From assembly GCA_949295035.1 (NCBI GenBank), contig CASFJO010000012.1, positions 1-37,459 of the forward strand: DNA of 37,459 bases, given 5' to 3'. Position numbers and translations under genes: made by a program. The notes below the pieces were generated by a model, which ran no database searches, was not told the DNA's origin, and saw nothing but the letters and a program-made list of their open reading frames with translations. This DNA comes from an uncultured Gemmiger sp. (GTDB lineage: Bacteria > Bacillota > Clostridia > Oscillospirales > Ruminococcaceae). This document shows, piece by piece, positions 1 to 7,609 of this stretch. Within the stretch, counting starts at the first letter, position 1. Each line of letters opens with the position of its first letter.

Positions 1-258
1 ACACAGCTTTTAGCCAGCGGATACAATATGAAGTGCGTTTCAGAATGGTTGGGGCATTGCGATATTCACACCACGATGAATATATACGCCCATGTTACCA
101 ATCAGACAAAACAATCTATGGCGAACTGTCTGGGTGCGCTGCTGGAAACAGAACCGGTAGAAGAAGAAAAAGAAAAACCGGCAGCACAGCCACCGGCAAA
201 CACAAAGGTGATTCACTTCCCGCAATATGAGCGGCAGGGTAGAACGAAGGTAGAATGA
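1..258 (+). CDS. Tyrosine recombinase (integrase), C-terminal fragment cut by window edge
   Basis: The frame is open from base 1 to a TGA at 256-258, so only the last 85 codons are present. The segment around residues 17-36 reads as the end of a tyrosine recombinase catalytic domain: a WLGH box (the second conserved histidine region) followed about ten residues later by NIYAHV, whose tyrosine would be the DNA-attacking nucleophile. The tail is a charged E/K/P-rich extension without a recognisable domain. The gene points at tRNA-Leu about 90 bp away, the usual layout when an integrated element sits at a tRNA 3' end. The recombinase family is clear; the element itself lies to the left of the window. 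Confidence 0.85.
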   Translation, partial: TQLLASGYNMKCVSEWLGHCDIHTTMNIYAHVTNQTKQSMANCLGALLETEPVEEEKEKPAAQPPANTKVIHFPQYERQGRTKVE

Positions 259-310
259 GGGTAGAACGAAGGGTTTAACAGGGGCTATTCCTATTTAAGA
301 ATGAATAGCA

Positions 311-345
311 AAAACCCCGCAAAGCCTGAACTTTACGGGGTTTTT
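311..345 (-). terminator. Intrinsic terminator of tRNA-Leu (bidirectional)
   Basis: Inverted repeat with 14-nt arms (311-324 and 331-344, one mismatch) around a six-base loop. A-rich on the left and T-rich on the right, so it can act on both strands. It sits just 3' of the minus-strand tRNA and also downstream of the plus-strand integrase. Confidence 0.8.
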
Positions 346-348
346 AGC

Positions 349-435
349 TGGTGCGGATGAAGGGACTTGAACCCCCACGGTATCGCTACCACTAGAACCT
401 GAATCTAGCGCGTCTGCCAATTCCGCCACATCCGC
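349..435 (-). tRNA. tRNA-Leu (anticodon CAG)
   Basis: Read on the minus strand, the 7-bp acceptor stem GCGGATG pairs with CATCCGC. The D-loop is of the GGCGGAATTGGCAGAC type. The anticodon stem CTAGA/TCTAG encloses the loop TTCAGGT, giving anticodon CAG. A long variable arm typical of leucine tRNAs follows, then a T-loop with GTTCAAGTC. The discriminator is A and CCA is encoded (349-351 on the plus strand). It decodes CTG, the leucine codon expected to dominate in this GC-rich genome. Confidence 0.95.
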
Positions 436-499
436 ATCTATGTAAACGCGGCGTACCGCGATTACGCTTTTGTGCGCCCCGTTTCGCGGGGCGATTTAT

Positions 500-528
500 A
501 CTATACCACGGCTTGGGTGAAAATGCAA
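500..528 (-). promoter_or_regulatory. Sigma-70-type promoter of tRNA-Leu
   Basis: On the minus strand, TTGCAT (523-528) and TATAGT (500-505) are separated by exactly 17 bp. They lie about 65 bp upstream of the tRNA 5' end. Confidence 0.7.
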
Positions 529-570
529 GCCCTTTTTCCAATTTTTTTGCAATTTCTCCCGGAAAGTATA

Positions 571-603
571 AAAGGGCCGCCCGGCATTGCCGGACGGCCC
601 TTT
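571..603 (-). terminator. Terminator of the Bax-inhibitor-1-like gene
   Basis: GC-rich inverted repeat (GGGCCG... / ...CGGCCC) bounded by AAA and TTTT, 14 bp past the stop codon of the minus-strand gene at 617. Confidence 0.8.
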
Positions 604-616
604 CCGAACCTTGCGA

Positions 617-1333
617 TCAGTCGCGGCTGCGGCCTACCAGGCGCAGCACAAACAGGAAGATGTTGATAAAGTCCAGATACAGGTTCAGCGCGCCGAAGAT
701 AGAGGCCTTGGCTGCCATCTCGCTGTTGCCGCCAAACGCGAAGTAGTAGTCTTTGAGCTTCTGGGTGTCGTATGCGGTCAACCCCAGGAAAAGCACGATG
801 CCCAGAGCGCTGTACAGCACCCCGGAAAAGCCGAAGCCGAACAACATACTGAACATGCCCACCACCAGCAGGGCGATCAGGCCGATCGAGAGCATCCGGC
901 CCCAGCTGGTCAGATCCCGCTTGGTGAAGTGGCCGTACACCGCCATCAGCCCGAAGTAGGCAGCGGCGGCCACGAAGGCCAGCGCCATGCTGCTGAGTTC
1001 AAACAGGAAGAAGTACATGCTGAACACCAGCCCGTTCAGCGCCGAATACACAAAGAACAGCGCCCGGGCAGTGCCCACCTGCATGGCGTGGATCCGGGCG
1101 GACAGGTACATGACCACGCCCAGCTCGGCAATGGTGATAAGCAGCAGGAACATGGTGCCGCCGCTCAGCAGAAGGCTCCAGGTCAGGCCACTGGCATAGC
1201 CCAGGAAAGCCACCACCGCGGTGAGCGCCAGACCGGCAAACATCCAGCCGAAGGTCTTGCTTACATAATTGTTCAGAGTCTCAACGCCGCCGTACGCGTA
1301 CTGGCGCTGTTCCTGTTCATACATATCGTTCAT
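617..1333 (-). CDS. Bax inhibitor-1 / YccA family membrane protein
   Basis: A 238-residue protein. After a soluble tyrosine/glutamine-rich N-terminus of about 25 residues it consists of seven or so hydrophobic segments. The motif FGWMFAGLALTAVVAFLG opens the first helix, and a C-terminal segment resembles the conserved AYDTQKLK...NLYLDFINIFL signature of bacterial BI-1 proteins. Family members are membrane proteins, some acting as pH-sensitive calcium leaks; the role here is unknown. The start at 1333 is chosen because GAGAGGTG lies at good distance upstream, whereas a longer in-frame extension to 1426 would be arginine-rich and lacks a ribosome site. The gene has its own promoter and terminator, so it is probably monocistronic. 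Confidence 0.9.
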   Translation of the reverse strand: MNDMYEQEQRQYAYGGVETLNNYVSKTFGWMFAGLALTAVVAFLGYASGLTWSLLLSGGTMFLLLITIAELGVVMYLSARIHAMQVGTARALFFVYSALNGLVFSMYFFLFELSSMALAFVAAAAYFGLMAVYGHFTKRDLTSWGRMLSIGLIALLVVGMFSMLFGFGFSGVLYSALGIVLFLGLTAYDTQKLKDYYFAFGGNSEMAAKASIFGALNLYLDFINIFLFVLRLVGRSRD

Positions 1334-1445
1334 GATTTTCGCACCTCTCTTGCGGCCGCGCCCGAACCGGGCGCGAACTTGTGTAAAATCGATCCACCTG
1401 CCCCGCGGACGGCTGCATTTCTGCATTCTTTGGGGTATTGTCTAT

Positions 1446-1473
1446 ATTATACCCGGTTTGACGGGAAAAGCAA
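1446..1473 (-). promoter_or_regulatory. Promoter of the BI-1-like gene
   Basis: Minus strand TATAAT (1446-1451) with a weak -35 TTGCTT (1468-1473), 16 bp apart. It overlaps the divergent hemW promoter, so the two polymerases would compete. Confidence 0.55.
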
Positions 1474-1485
1474 AAGGTTTATAAT
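1458..1485 (+). promoter_or_regulatory. Promoter of hemW
   Basis: TTGACG (1458-1463), a 16-bp spacer and TATAAT (1480-1485), about 40 bp upstream of the hemW GTG. It shares sequence with the opposing promoter. Confidence 0.7.
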
Positions 1486-1523
1486 AAACAAAGCATGAAT
1501 TTTTTATGAAGGAGGGGCCAGAA

Positions 1524-2615
1524 GTGCGCCTTGGGCTGTATTTTCACATTCCCTATTGCCTGGCCCGCTGCCGGTATTGCGATTTTTACAGCCGGGGCGG
1601 ACAAAAAGAGGTGCCGGACGCATATTGCGAAGCGCTGCTGCGGGAACTGGCCCGCTGGTGCAACTGCGACTGCGCCGCCCTCAGGCCGGATACGGTATAT
1701 TTTGGCGGCGGTACCCCCAGCCTGCTGCGTCCGGATCAAGCCGCGCGGCTGGTGAACGCCGCCGCCCCGGCGCCTGGGGCTGAGATCACCCTGGAGGCCA
1801 ATCCGGAAACGGTGGCCCCGGCTAAGCTGGAGGGGTTTCTGAACGCGGGGGTGAACCGGCTGAGCCTGGGCGTGCAGACTGCCGATGACGCCAGCCTGAC
1901 CCGGCTGGGCCGGCCGCATACCGCCGCCCAGAGCCGACAGGCGCTTGCCTGGGCCCGGCAGGCGGGATTTGTCAACATCAGTGGAGACATCATGCTGGCG
2001 CTTCCCGGGTACACCCGGGAAGAATTTGACCGGACGCTGGACCTGCTGGCGGAGGGCGGCTGCACCCATATCTCGGCCTATCTGCTCAAGATCGAACCCG
2101 GCACCGCCTTTTTCAGGCACACCCCTGCCGGGCTGCCCGATCCGGATACCGCGGCGGACTTTTATCTCTACGCGGTGGAACAGCTGGCGGCGGCGGGCTA
2201 TGTGCAATACGAGATCAGCAATTTTGCCAAACCGGGGTATGAAGGGCGGCACAATCTGCTCTACTGGGACTGCCAGGACTATCTGGGACTGGGCCCGGCC
2301 GCCCACAGCTGCATGAACCGGCATCGGTTCTACTGGCCCGGCGACACCCGGGCCTTTCTGGAGGGGACGGCGAAGCCGGTGCCAGACGGCGGCTGCGACG
2401 GGGAGGAGTATATCATGCTGCGGCTGCGGCTGGCCGAAGGGCTGGAGGAGGAACAGCTGGAACGCCGGTTTGGTATGCGCCTGACCGAACGGCAGAAGGC
2501 GTTCTGGCGGCGGTGCCAGGCCGCCGGCTATGCGGCCCCCGGCGACGGGCCTTTGCGTCTGACGCCGGCAGGGATGATCATTCAGAACAGCATCCTGACG
2601 GAACTGTTGAGCTGA
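1524..2615 (+). CDS. hemW: HemW-like radical SAM protein (formerly coproporphyrinogen III oxidase-like)
   Basis: 363 residues. The N-terminal segment has the HemW-type radical SAM motif CLARCRYCDFY (CxxxCxxC for the 4Fe-4S cluster, followed by the family-specific Asp-Phe). Next come YFGGGTPSLL, the glycine-rich SAM-binding strand, and LGVQTADD. The C-terminal HemW domain ends around LRLAEGLEEEQLERRFG and LTPAGMII. HemW binds heme and is thought to traffic it; older annotation as an oxygen-independent CPO is usually wrong for this subfamily. The start is GTG at 1524: an ATG six codons upstream (1506) lies inside the ribosome site AAGGAGGGG and cannot be served by it. Transcribed alone from its own promoter. 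Confidence 0.92.
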   Translation: MRLGLYFHIPYCLARCRYCDFYSRGGQKEVPDAYCEALLRELARWCNCDCAALRPDTVYFGGGTPSLLRPDQAARLVNAAAPAPGAEITLEANPETVAPAKLEGFLNAGVNRLSLGVQTADDASLTRLGRPHTAAQSRQALAWARQAGFVNISGDIMLALPGYTREEFDRTLDLLAEGGCTHISAYLLKIEPGTAFFRHTPAGLPDPDTAADFYLYAVEQLAAAGYVQYEISNFAKPGYEGRHNLLYWDCQDYLGLGPAAHSCMNRHRFYWPGDTRAFLEGTAKPVPDGGCDGEEYIMLRLRLAEGLEEEQLERRFGMRLTERQKAFWRRCQAAGYAAPGDGPLRLTPAGMIIQNSILTELLS

Positions 2616-2720
2616 AAGCGGGGATAAAATTTTTACTTTTTAGCCCACAAAAGGTCAAAATGTGCTATACTGGGAAGAACGCGCGGCCATAAGGCCGCCG
2701 AAAAAAGCGGAGGCAGATCT

Positions 2721-3476
2721 ATGCAGCAGGACAAACGCGGCGCCGGCACGCCGCTGGGTGGGGCGGTGCTTTCCAGCCAGCTGGCACAAACGTTGGCGGA
2801 GGAGATGCGCAGCGGCAGCTTTGCCCACGCGGCCCGGCTGCCCGCTGAGGTGGAACTGGCGGCCCGGATGGGGGTGAGCCGCACGGTGGTGCGGGATGCT
2901 CTGGGGGAACTGGAACGGGCCGGATTTGTAGAGCGGGTGCGGGGCATCGGCACGGTGATCCATCGGAATGTGGTGCATCTGCCCAACCGGCTGGACCAGA
3001 AGGTGGAGTTTCTCTCCATGATCGCAGCAGCCGGACACACCCCGCACACCGACCATGTGCGGGTGGATATCCTGCCCGCGGATGAATCCCTGGCCCGGTT
3101 GCTGGAGATCGAGCCGGGCGCCCAGACAGTGCGGGTGCACAAACGGGTGCTGGCGGATGAGAAGCCGGTGATCTTTTGCATCGACTATTTTCCGCTGGCC
3201 ATCTTTCGGGGCACAAGTCCCTTGCAGCTGGATATGACCGAACCGGTATTCGACATGCTCAAGCGGGAGTGCGGCCAGGTTGTGACCAGCACCACCACCC
3301 GCGTACAGGCCGCCTACGGAGATCCCGGCATGCGACGTCTGATGGAACTGTCCTCCGGCGAGGCGCTGCTGCTGCTGGATGAGGTCAGCTATACCCGGCT
3401 GTGCCTGCCGGTGATGCGCAGCCTGGGTTATTACACCAACTTTTTTGATTTCTCGATCCTTCGAAAAAAATTCTGA
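2721..3476 (+). CDS. GntR family transcriptional regulator (HutC/UTRA type)
   Basis: 251 residues. The N-terminal 75 form a GntR winged helix: [25 protein letters not shown] contains the recognition helix and is followed by the wing around [13 protein letters not shown]. Residues from about 95 resemble a UTRA effector domain, with the spaced pattern [34 protein letters not shown] and a late [12 protein letters not shown] domains bind small ligands, often sugar phosphates or amino-acid derivatives; the ligand here cannot be read from sequence. The start at 2721 follows GGAGG at 2710-2714. The gene is 46 bp upstream of pyrB on the same strand with no terminator between, so it may regulate or simply precede it. 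Confidence 0.88.
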   Translation: MQQDKRGAGTPLGGAVLSSQLAQTLAEEMRSGSFAHAARLPAEVELAARMGVSRTVVRDALGELERAGFVERVRGIGTVIHRNVVHLPNRLDQKVEFLSMIAAAGHTPHTDHVRVDILPADESLARLLEIEPGAQTVRVHKRVLADEKPVIFCIDYFPLAIFRGTSPLQLDMTEPVFDMLKRECGQVVTSTTTRVQAAYGDPGMRRLMELSSGEALLLLDEVSYTRLCLPVMRSLGYYTNFFDFSILRKKF

Positions 3477-3506
3477 CGGCGGCCGCCGGCCGAACCGCCC
3501 AAGCAC

Positions 3507-3512
3507 AGGAGG
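3507..3512 (+). promoter_or_regulatory. Ribosome binding site that fixes the pyrB start
   Basis: AGGAGG ten bases before ATG 3523. The open frame runs on upstream to 3445, but that part overlaps the GntR gene and has no ribosome site. Confidence 0.8.
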
Positions 3513-3522
3513 TACCGTTACG

Positions 3523-4596
3523 ATGCGTTATCTTATCAATCCGCTGGACTTTTCTCTGGAAGAACTGCACGATCTGCTGGACCTGGCCGACAACATTGCC
3601 GCCGCGCCGCAAAACTATCAGGACGTATGCGCGCACAAAAAGCTGGCCACCCTGTTTTACGAGCCCAGCACCCGTACCCGGCTGAGTTTTGAGGCCGCCA
3701 TGCTGAACCTGGGCGGCAGTGTGCTGGGATTTTCCAGCGCGGATTCTTCCAGCGCCTCCAAAGGAGAGAGCGTGGCGGACACCATCCGCATGGTCAGCGG
3801 TTACGCGGACATCGCGGCCATGCGCCATCCCCGGGAGGGCGCGCCGCTGCGCGCCTCCATGTACTCCCGCATTCCGGTGATCAACGCGGGCGACGGCGGC
3901 CACGAACACCCCACCCAGACCCTGACCGACCTGATGACCATCCGCCGCCGCTGCGGCAGGCTGGACGGGCTGACCGTTGGTCTGTGCGGCGATCTGAAGT
4001 TTGGCCGCACGGTGCACAGCCTGATCACCAGTATGGTACGGTACCCGAATGTAAAGTTTGTGCTGATCAGCCCCAAGGAACTGCGGGTGCCGGATTACAT
4101 CTACAATGACGTGCTCAAACCCAGCGGCTGCCAGTACAGCAAGACCACCAGTCTGGAGGAGGCCATGCCCCGGCTGGATGTGCTCTACATGACCCGCATC
4201 CAGCGGGAGCGGTTCGCCGATCCCAACGAGTACCGCCGGCTGAAGGACAGCTACATCCTGACCGAAGAAAAAATGGCGCTGGGCAAACCCGACCTGGCGG
4301 TACTGCATCCCCTGCCCCGGGTGAACGAGATCGCCCTGGAGGTGGACGGCGATCCCCGGGCCGCTTATTTTGAACAGGCTCAGAATGGGGTCTATGTGCG
4401 GATGGCCCTGATCATGACCCTGCTGGGCCTGGCTCCCAAACCGTTGGCGGACAAGCCCGCCGACACCGCCGAACTGGTGGAACTGCATTGCCAGAACCCT
4501 CGCTGCATCACCAGCGTGGAGGAAGGCGTAAAGCATCTGTTCCGCCGCGCGGCCAACGGCACGCTGCGCTGCATCTACTGTGAACAGGAAGCTTAA
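3523..4596 (+). CDS. pyrB: Aspartate carbamoyltransferase catalytic chain with fused PyrI-type zinc domain
   Basis: 357 residues. Residues 1-305 are an ATCase catalytic chain: PSTRTR carbamoyl-phosphate loop (48-53), SASKGES (77-83, active-site loop donated to the neighbour subunit), MRHP (100-103), HPTQT (129-133), and [10 protein letters not shown] (261-270) of the aspartate domain. It condenses carbamoyl phosphate and aspartate in pyrimidine synthesis. Residues 318-357 add a short domain with C323-x4-C328-x21-C350-x2-C353. This matches the arrangement of the zinc domain of the separate E. coli regulatory chain PyrI (C-x4-C-x23-C-x2-C), including NPRCIT and KC/RCxYCE similarity. The PyrI nucleotide-binding domain is not present in the polypeptide or next door, so ATP/CTP control of the classical type would be missing unless it is encoded elsewhere. 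Function of the catalytic part is certain. Confidence 0.95.
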   Translation: MRYLINPLDFSLEELHDLLDLADNIAAAPQNYQDVCAHKKLATLFYEPSTRTRLSFEAAMLNLGGSVLGFSSADSSSASKGESVADTIRMVSGYADIAAMRHPREGAPLRASMYSRIPVINAGDGGHEHPTQTLTDLMTIRRRCGRLDGLTVGLCGDLKFGRTVHSLITSMVRYPNVKFVLISPKELRVPDYIYNDVLKPSGCQYSKTTSLEEAMPRLDVLYMTRIQRERFADPNEYRRLKDSYILTEEKMALGKPDLAVLHPLPRVNEIALEVDGDPRAAYFEQAQNGVYVRMALIMTLLGLAPKPLADKPADTAELVELHCQNPRCITSVEEGVKHLFRRAANGTLRCIYCEQEA

Positions 4597-4605
4597 CGTA
4601 TCTGC

Positions 4606-4641
4606 AAAAGCGCCACGCATCCATGGATGCGTGGCGCTTTT
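4606..4641. terminator. Bidirectional terminator between pyrB and fruA
   Basis: Perfect 36-nt inverted repeat centred on CCATGG, starting AAAAGCGCC and ending GGCGCTTTT. It lies between two convergent genes and ends four bases before the fruA stop codon. Confidence 0.88.
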
Positions 4642-4645
4642 ATAT

Positions 4646-6601
4646 TCAGGTATGGGCATGGCGCATACCGCGGGGCACCCAGAACCGGCGCAGCAGAGCC
4701 AGGCAGAGGGCGCCCGCAAGGGTGCCCAGCACCAGCGCCAGCACATAGCCGGCAGGATTGCCCGCCAGGGGGAACACAAAAACACCGCCGTGAGGCGCGG
4801 GCAGGGTGCAGCCCCAGTACATGGAAAGCGCGCCGGCCAGCGAGCCGCCCAGCACGCAGGACGGGATCACGCGGAACGGATCGGCCGCGGCGAAAGGCAC
4901 CGCCCCTTCGGTGATAAAGCAAAGCCCCAGCAGATAGTTGATCGGGGCGATGCGCCGTTCCTGCTGGTTGAACAGACGGGCAAAACAGGTGGCACAGAAC
5001 GCCAGCGCCAACGGCGGCACCATACCGCCCGCCATGACCGCGGCCATCATCCGGTAGCCCGCGCTGGTCAGCGGAAGGCCGGTGGCCACCGCCGTGGCTA
5101 CCGCGCCGGTCGCGGCCACATAAGCGGCTTTATTGACCGGGCCGCCCATATCCACCGCCATCATGCCTCCCAGAACAGCCCCCAGCGCCAGGCGGCTGAC
5201 GCCGCCCATATCGTTCAGCATCTGGCTGAGCCGGGCACTGAAGCCGCCCACAAACGGGTCCACCAGGCACATAAACACGCCGATAAACAGGATCCCCGCG
5301 AGCGGATAGATCAGGGTGGGCTTGATGCCCGCCATCCGATCGGGCAGATGGTCGCACAGGCGGCGCAGCCCCCGCATAAACAGCCCCGCCGCAAACCCCG
5401 CCAGCACCGCCCCCACAAACCCGGAGGGAACGGTCGCCGTGCCGTCAAAGATGGTGCTGAAGGTGAGCCCGTTGGCCGAGAGGGCCCCGCCCACGAATCC
5501 CGGCATCAGGCCGGGGCGGTCGGCCAGGCTGCGGGCGATATACCCGGACAGCACCGGCAGCATCAGATTCATGGAGGTGCGCCCCACCATGGTGAGGAAC
5601 GCGGAGAGAGGCGTATTCTGGCCAAAGGTGGCCGCCCCCAGCGAGGGATCGTCAAACAGGTAGCCCAGCGCCATCAGGATACCGCCCCCGATAACAAAAG
5701 GCAGCATGTGGGATACCCCTTCCATCAAATGCCGGTAGATGGCGCGGGGAAGACCGGCCGGGCGGATCAACGGTTCCAGCGGGCTGCGCTTCGTCCCGGC
5801 CGCCAGAACAGGAGCCTGCCCGTCCAGAACGGTCTGGATCAACTCCTCCGCCCGGTGCACCCCATCCGCTACAGGCACCTTTAGGACCGGCTTGCCGGCA
5901 AACCGGTCCTCATCTACGGTGCGGTCTACCGCCAGAATTATGCCGTCGGCTGCGGCGATCTCCTCATCGGTCAACCGGTTCTGCACCCCGCCGCTGCCCC
6001 GGGTCTCCACCTTGATGGTGACACCCAGATGCGCGGCCGCCTGTTCCAGGGCCTCGGCCGCCATATAGGTATGGGCGATTCCGGTGGGGCAGGCTGTGAC
6101 CGCCAGGATCCGGAAGGAATCCGCTTCTTTCTTTTCTTCGCCGAAACGGGCCTGCTCCGCTTTGTCCACCGCCGCCAGAAACGCCTCCGGAGTGGTGGCG
6201 GAACGCAGTTCCCGCTGGAACTCACGGTCCATCAGCAGACTCATCAGCCGGGAGAGGATCTCCATATACCCGGCGCCATCCTCGGTGGCGGCGATCAAAA
6301 ACAGCAGATCGGAGGGCTGGCCATCCATGGCTCCCCAATCCACCCCCCGGTTCAGGGTCATGACCGCCAGACCGGTACGGCGCACCGAATCGCCCCGTCC
6401 GTGCGGCACGGCGATCCCTTCCTGGATGGCCGTGCTCACCTGCTCCTCCCGTTCCAGCACCGCCCGGCGGAAAGCGTCCGGATCGGCCAGCAGGCCGTCC
6501 TGCCGCGTGAGCGCAATAAGTTGATCCAGCGCGTCCTGCTTATCCGCCACGGCTACATGCAGCCGCATCCGGCTGGCGCTGAGTAGGTCGGTGATCCGCA
6601 T
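4646..6601 (-). CDS. fruA: PTS fructose transporter subunit EIIABC
   Basis: 651 residues in three fused parts. EIIA (1-145) carries the phosphorylated histidine in VPHGRG (His67). EIIB (165-265) has the fructose-family signature ACPTGIAHT with Cys171 as the phospho-acceptor. EIIC (about 285-645) has some nine membrane segments and the conserved stretches VIGGGILMALGYL and ITEGAVPFAAADP. Fructose is taken up and released as fructose 1-phosphate, the substrate of the fruK product 100 bp upstream. The ATG at 6601 has a weak GGGGG ribosome site. It ends against the terminator shared with pyrB. Fructose is the likely sugar; a related ketose or 2-O-mannosyl glycerate type substrate is less likely given the linked fruK. 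Confidence 0.95.
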   Translation of the reverse strand: MRITDLLSASRMRLHVAVADKQDALDQLIALTRQDGLLADPDAFRRAVLEREEQVSTAIQEGIAVPHGRGDSVRRTGLAVMTLNRGVDWGAMDGQPSDLLFLIAATEDGAGYMEILSRLMSLLMDREFQRELRSATTPEAFLAAVDKAEQARFGEEKKEADSFRILAVTACPTGIAHTYMAAEALEQAAAHLGVTIKVETRGSGGVQNRLTDEEIAAADGIILAVDRTVDEDRFAGKPVLKVPVADGVHRAEELIQTVLDGQAPVLAAGTKRSPLEPLIRPAGLPRAIYRHLMEGVSHMLPFVIGGGILMALGYLFDDPSLGAATFGQNTPLSAFLTMVGRTSMNLMLPVLSGYIARSLADRPGLMPGFVGGALSANGLTFSTIFDGTATVPSGFVGAVLAGFAAGLFMRGLRRLCDHLPDRMAGIKPTLIYPLAGILFIGVFMCLVDPFVGGFSARLSQMLNDMGGVSRLALGAVLGGMMAVDMGGPVNKAAYVAATGAVATAVATGLPLTSAGYRMMAAVMAGGMVPPLALAFCATCFARLFNQQERRIAPINYLLGLCFITEGAVPFAAADPFRVIPSCVLGGSLAGALSMYWGCTLPAPHGGVFVFPLAGNPAGYVLALVLGTLAGALCLALLRRFWVPRGMRHAHT

Positions 6602-6651
6602 AGGTACCCCCTGTTGTTGGTCACCGGGGCCAGGACCCCGGAAAAATGAAC

Positions 6652-6694
6652 AAAAGCAGCCGGTTCCTCCTGAACAGGTGGATCGGCTGCTTTT
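6652..6694 (-). terminator. Terminator-like hairpin between fruK and fruA
   Basis: 11-nt arms AAAAGCAGCCG / CGGCTGCTTTT (6652-6662, 6684-6694) enclosing a smaller GTTC/GAAC hairpin. On the minus strand it is followed by TTTTGTTCATTTTT. It would at least attenuate read-through from fruK into fruA. A second small hairpin (6624-6641) follows before the fruA ribosome site. Confidence 0.65.
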
Positions 6695-6724
6695 ATTGTA
6701 TCATATTCGAACGGTGTCATACAA
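6695..6724 (-). promoter_or_regulatory. Possible separate promoter of fruA
   Basis: Minus strand TTGTAT (6719-6724) and TACAAT (6695-6700), 18 bp apart, across the end of fruK. The predicted start would fall in the stem of the hairpin at 6652-6694, so this call is tentative. Confidence 0.3.
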
Positions 6725-7609
6725 TGCCCAAACCTGCTCCTTGCGGGCGATCCAGGGAGAAAACGCCGAGGCACTGCCTGCCGCCACCCCCATGCGGAGC
6801 GCGTCCGGCCAGCGGCCGCTGGTGATCCAGCCGGCCAGAAATCCCGCCACCATGGAATCCCCCGCGCCCACTGTGCTTTGCACCGCGCCCTGGGGAGCCG
6901 GGCAGAACAGGCTTTGCCCCGTTTCGGTGAGGAGTGCCGCCCCTTCCCCGCCCAGAGACACCAGCACATTGGACGCGCCCCTTTCCTGCAGCATCCGGGC
7001 GGCGTCCAGCAGATCTTCCCGGGTGGACAGCGCGCGCTTTGCCAGCGCCTCCAGCTCCGGGCGGTTGGGCTTGATCAGGAAAGGGCGGGCGGCCAACGCG
7101 GCGACAAGGGATTCCCCTTCCGCATCCACCACCGCCCGCACTCCCCGGGCTGTAAGCGGCTCCAGCAAGCGGGCATAGCTGTCAGCAGGCAGACCGGCCG
7201 GCAGGTTGCCCGCCAGCACCACCCAGTCTCCGGCTTCCAGCTTGCCCAGCCGGCTGATCAACCGCTGTATATCGGAAGGGCCCAAGACCGGGCCACGGCC
7301 GTTGATCTCCGTCTCGGCGCCGGCCATGATCTTTACGTTGATGCGTGTCATGCCATCCCGGACCCAGAGCAGTTCCGCCGGGAGGCCCGCCTCGGCCAGC
7401 TGACCAGCCAGCATCTGCCCGGTATGCCCGGCCGTGAAGGCCAGCGCCCGCACCGGCTGGCCCAGCTGACTGAGCATCAGCGCCACGTTGATCCCCTTGC
7501 CGCCCGGGCGCAGTTTTTCCGCTTGGGCGCGGTTGAGGGCGCCCGGATGCAACCGCTCCAGCTCCACGGTGTAATCCAGCGAGGGATTCAGGGTCACGGT
7601 GTAGATCAC
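6701..7609 (-). CDS. fruK: 1-phosphofructokinase
   Basis: 302 residues of the PfkB (ribokinase) family: N-terminal VTLNPSLDYTVEL, the sugar-binding GGKGINVA box near residue 40, and the C-terminal signature STVGAGDSMVAGFLAG around residues 240-255, containing the catalytic aspartate and anion hole. It phosphorylates fructose 1-phosphate from FruA to fructose 1,6-bisphosphate. The start is GTG 7609 behind AAGGGAGGGAAC; it overlaps the TGA of the upstream gene as GTGA, so translation is probably coupled to the DUF3169-like gene. A longer open frame to 7690 lies wholly inside that gene. Tagatose-6-phosphate kinase is the usual confusion in this family, but the neighbouring fruA settles it. Confidence 0.93.
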   Translation of the reverse strand: MIYTVTLNPSLDYTVELERLHPGALNRAQAEKLRPGGKGINVALMLSQLGQPVRALAFTAGHTGQMLAGQLAEAGLPAELLWVRDGMTRINVKIMAGAETEINGRGPVLGPSDIQRLISRLGKLEAGDWVVLAGNLPAGLPADSYARLLEPLTARGVRAVVDAEGESLVAALAARPFLIKPNRPELEALAKRALSTREDLLDAARMLQERGASNVLVSLGGEGAALLTETGQSLFCPAPQGAVQSTVGAGDSMVAGFLAGWITSGRWPDALRMGVAAGSASAFSPWIARKEQVWALYDTVRI

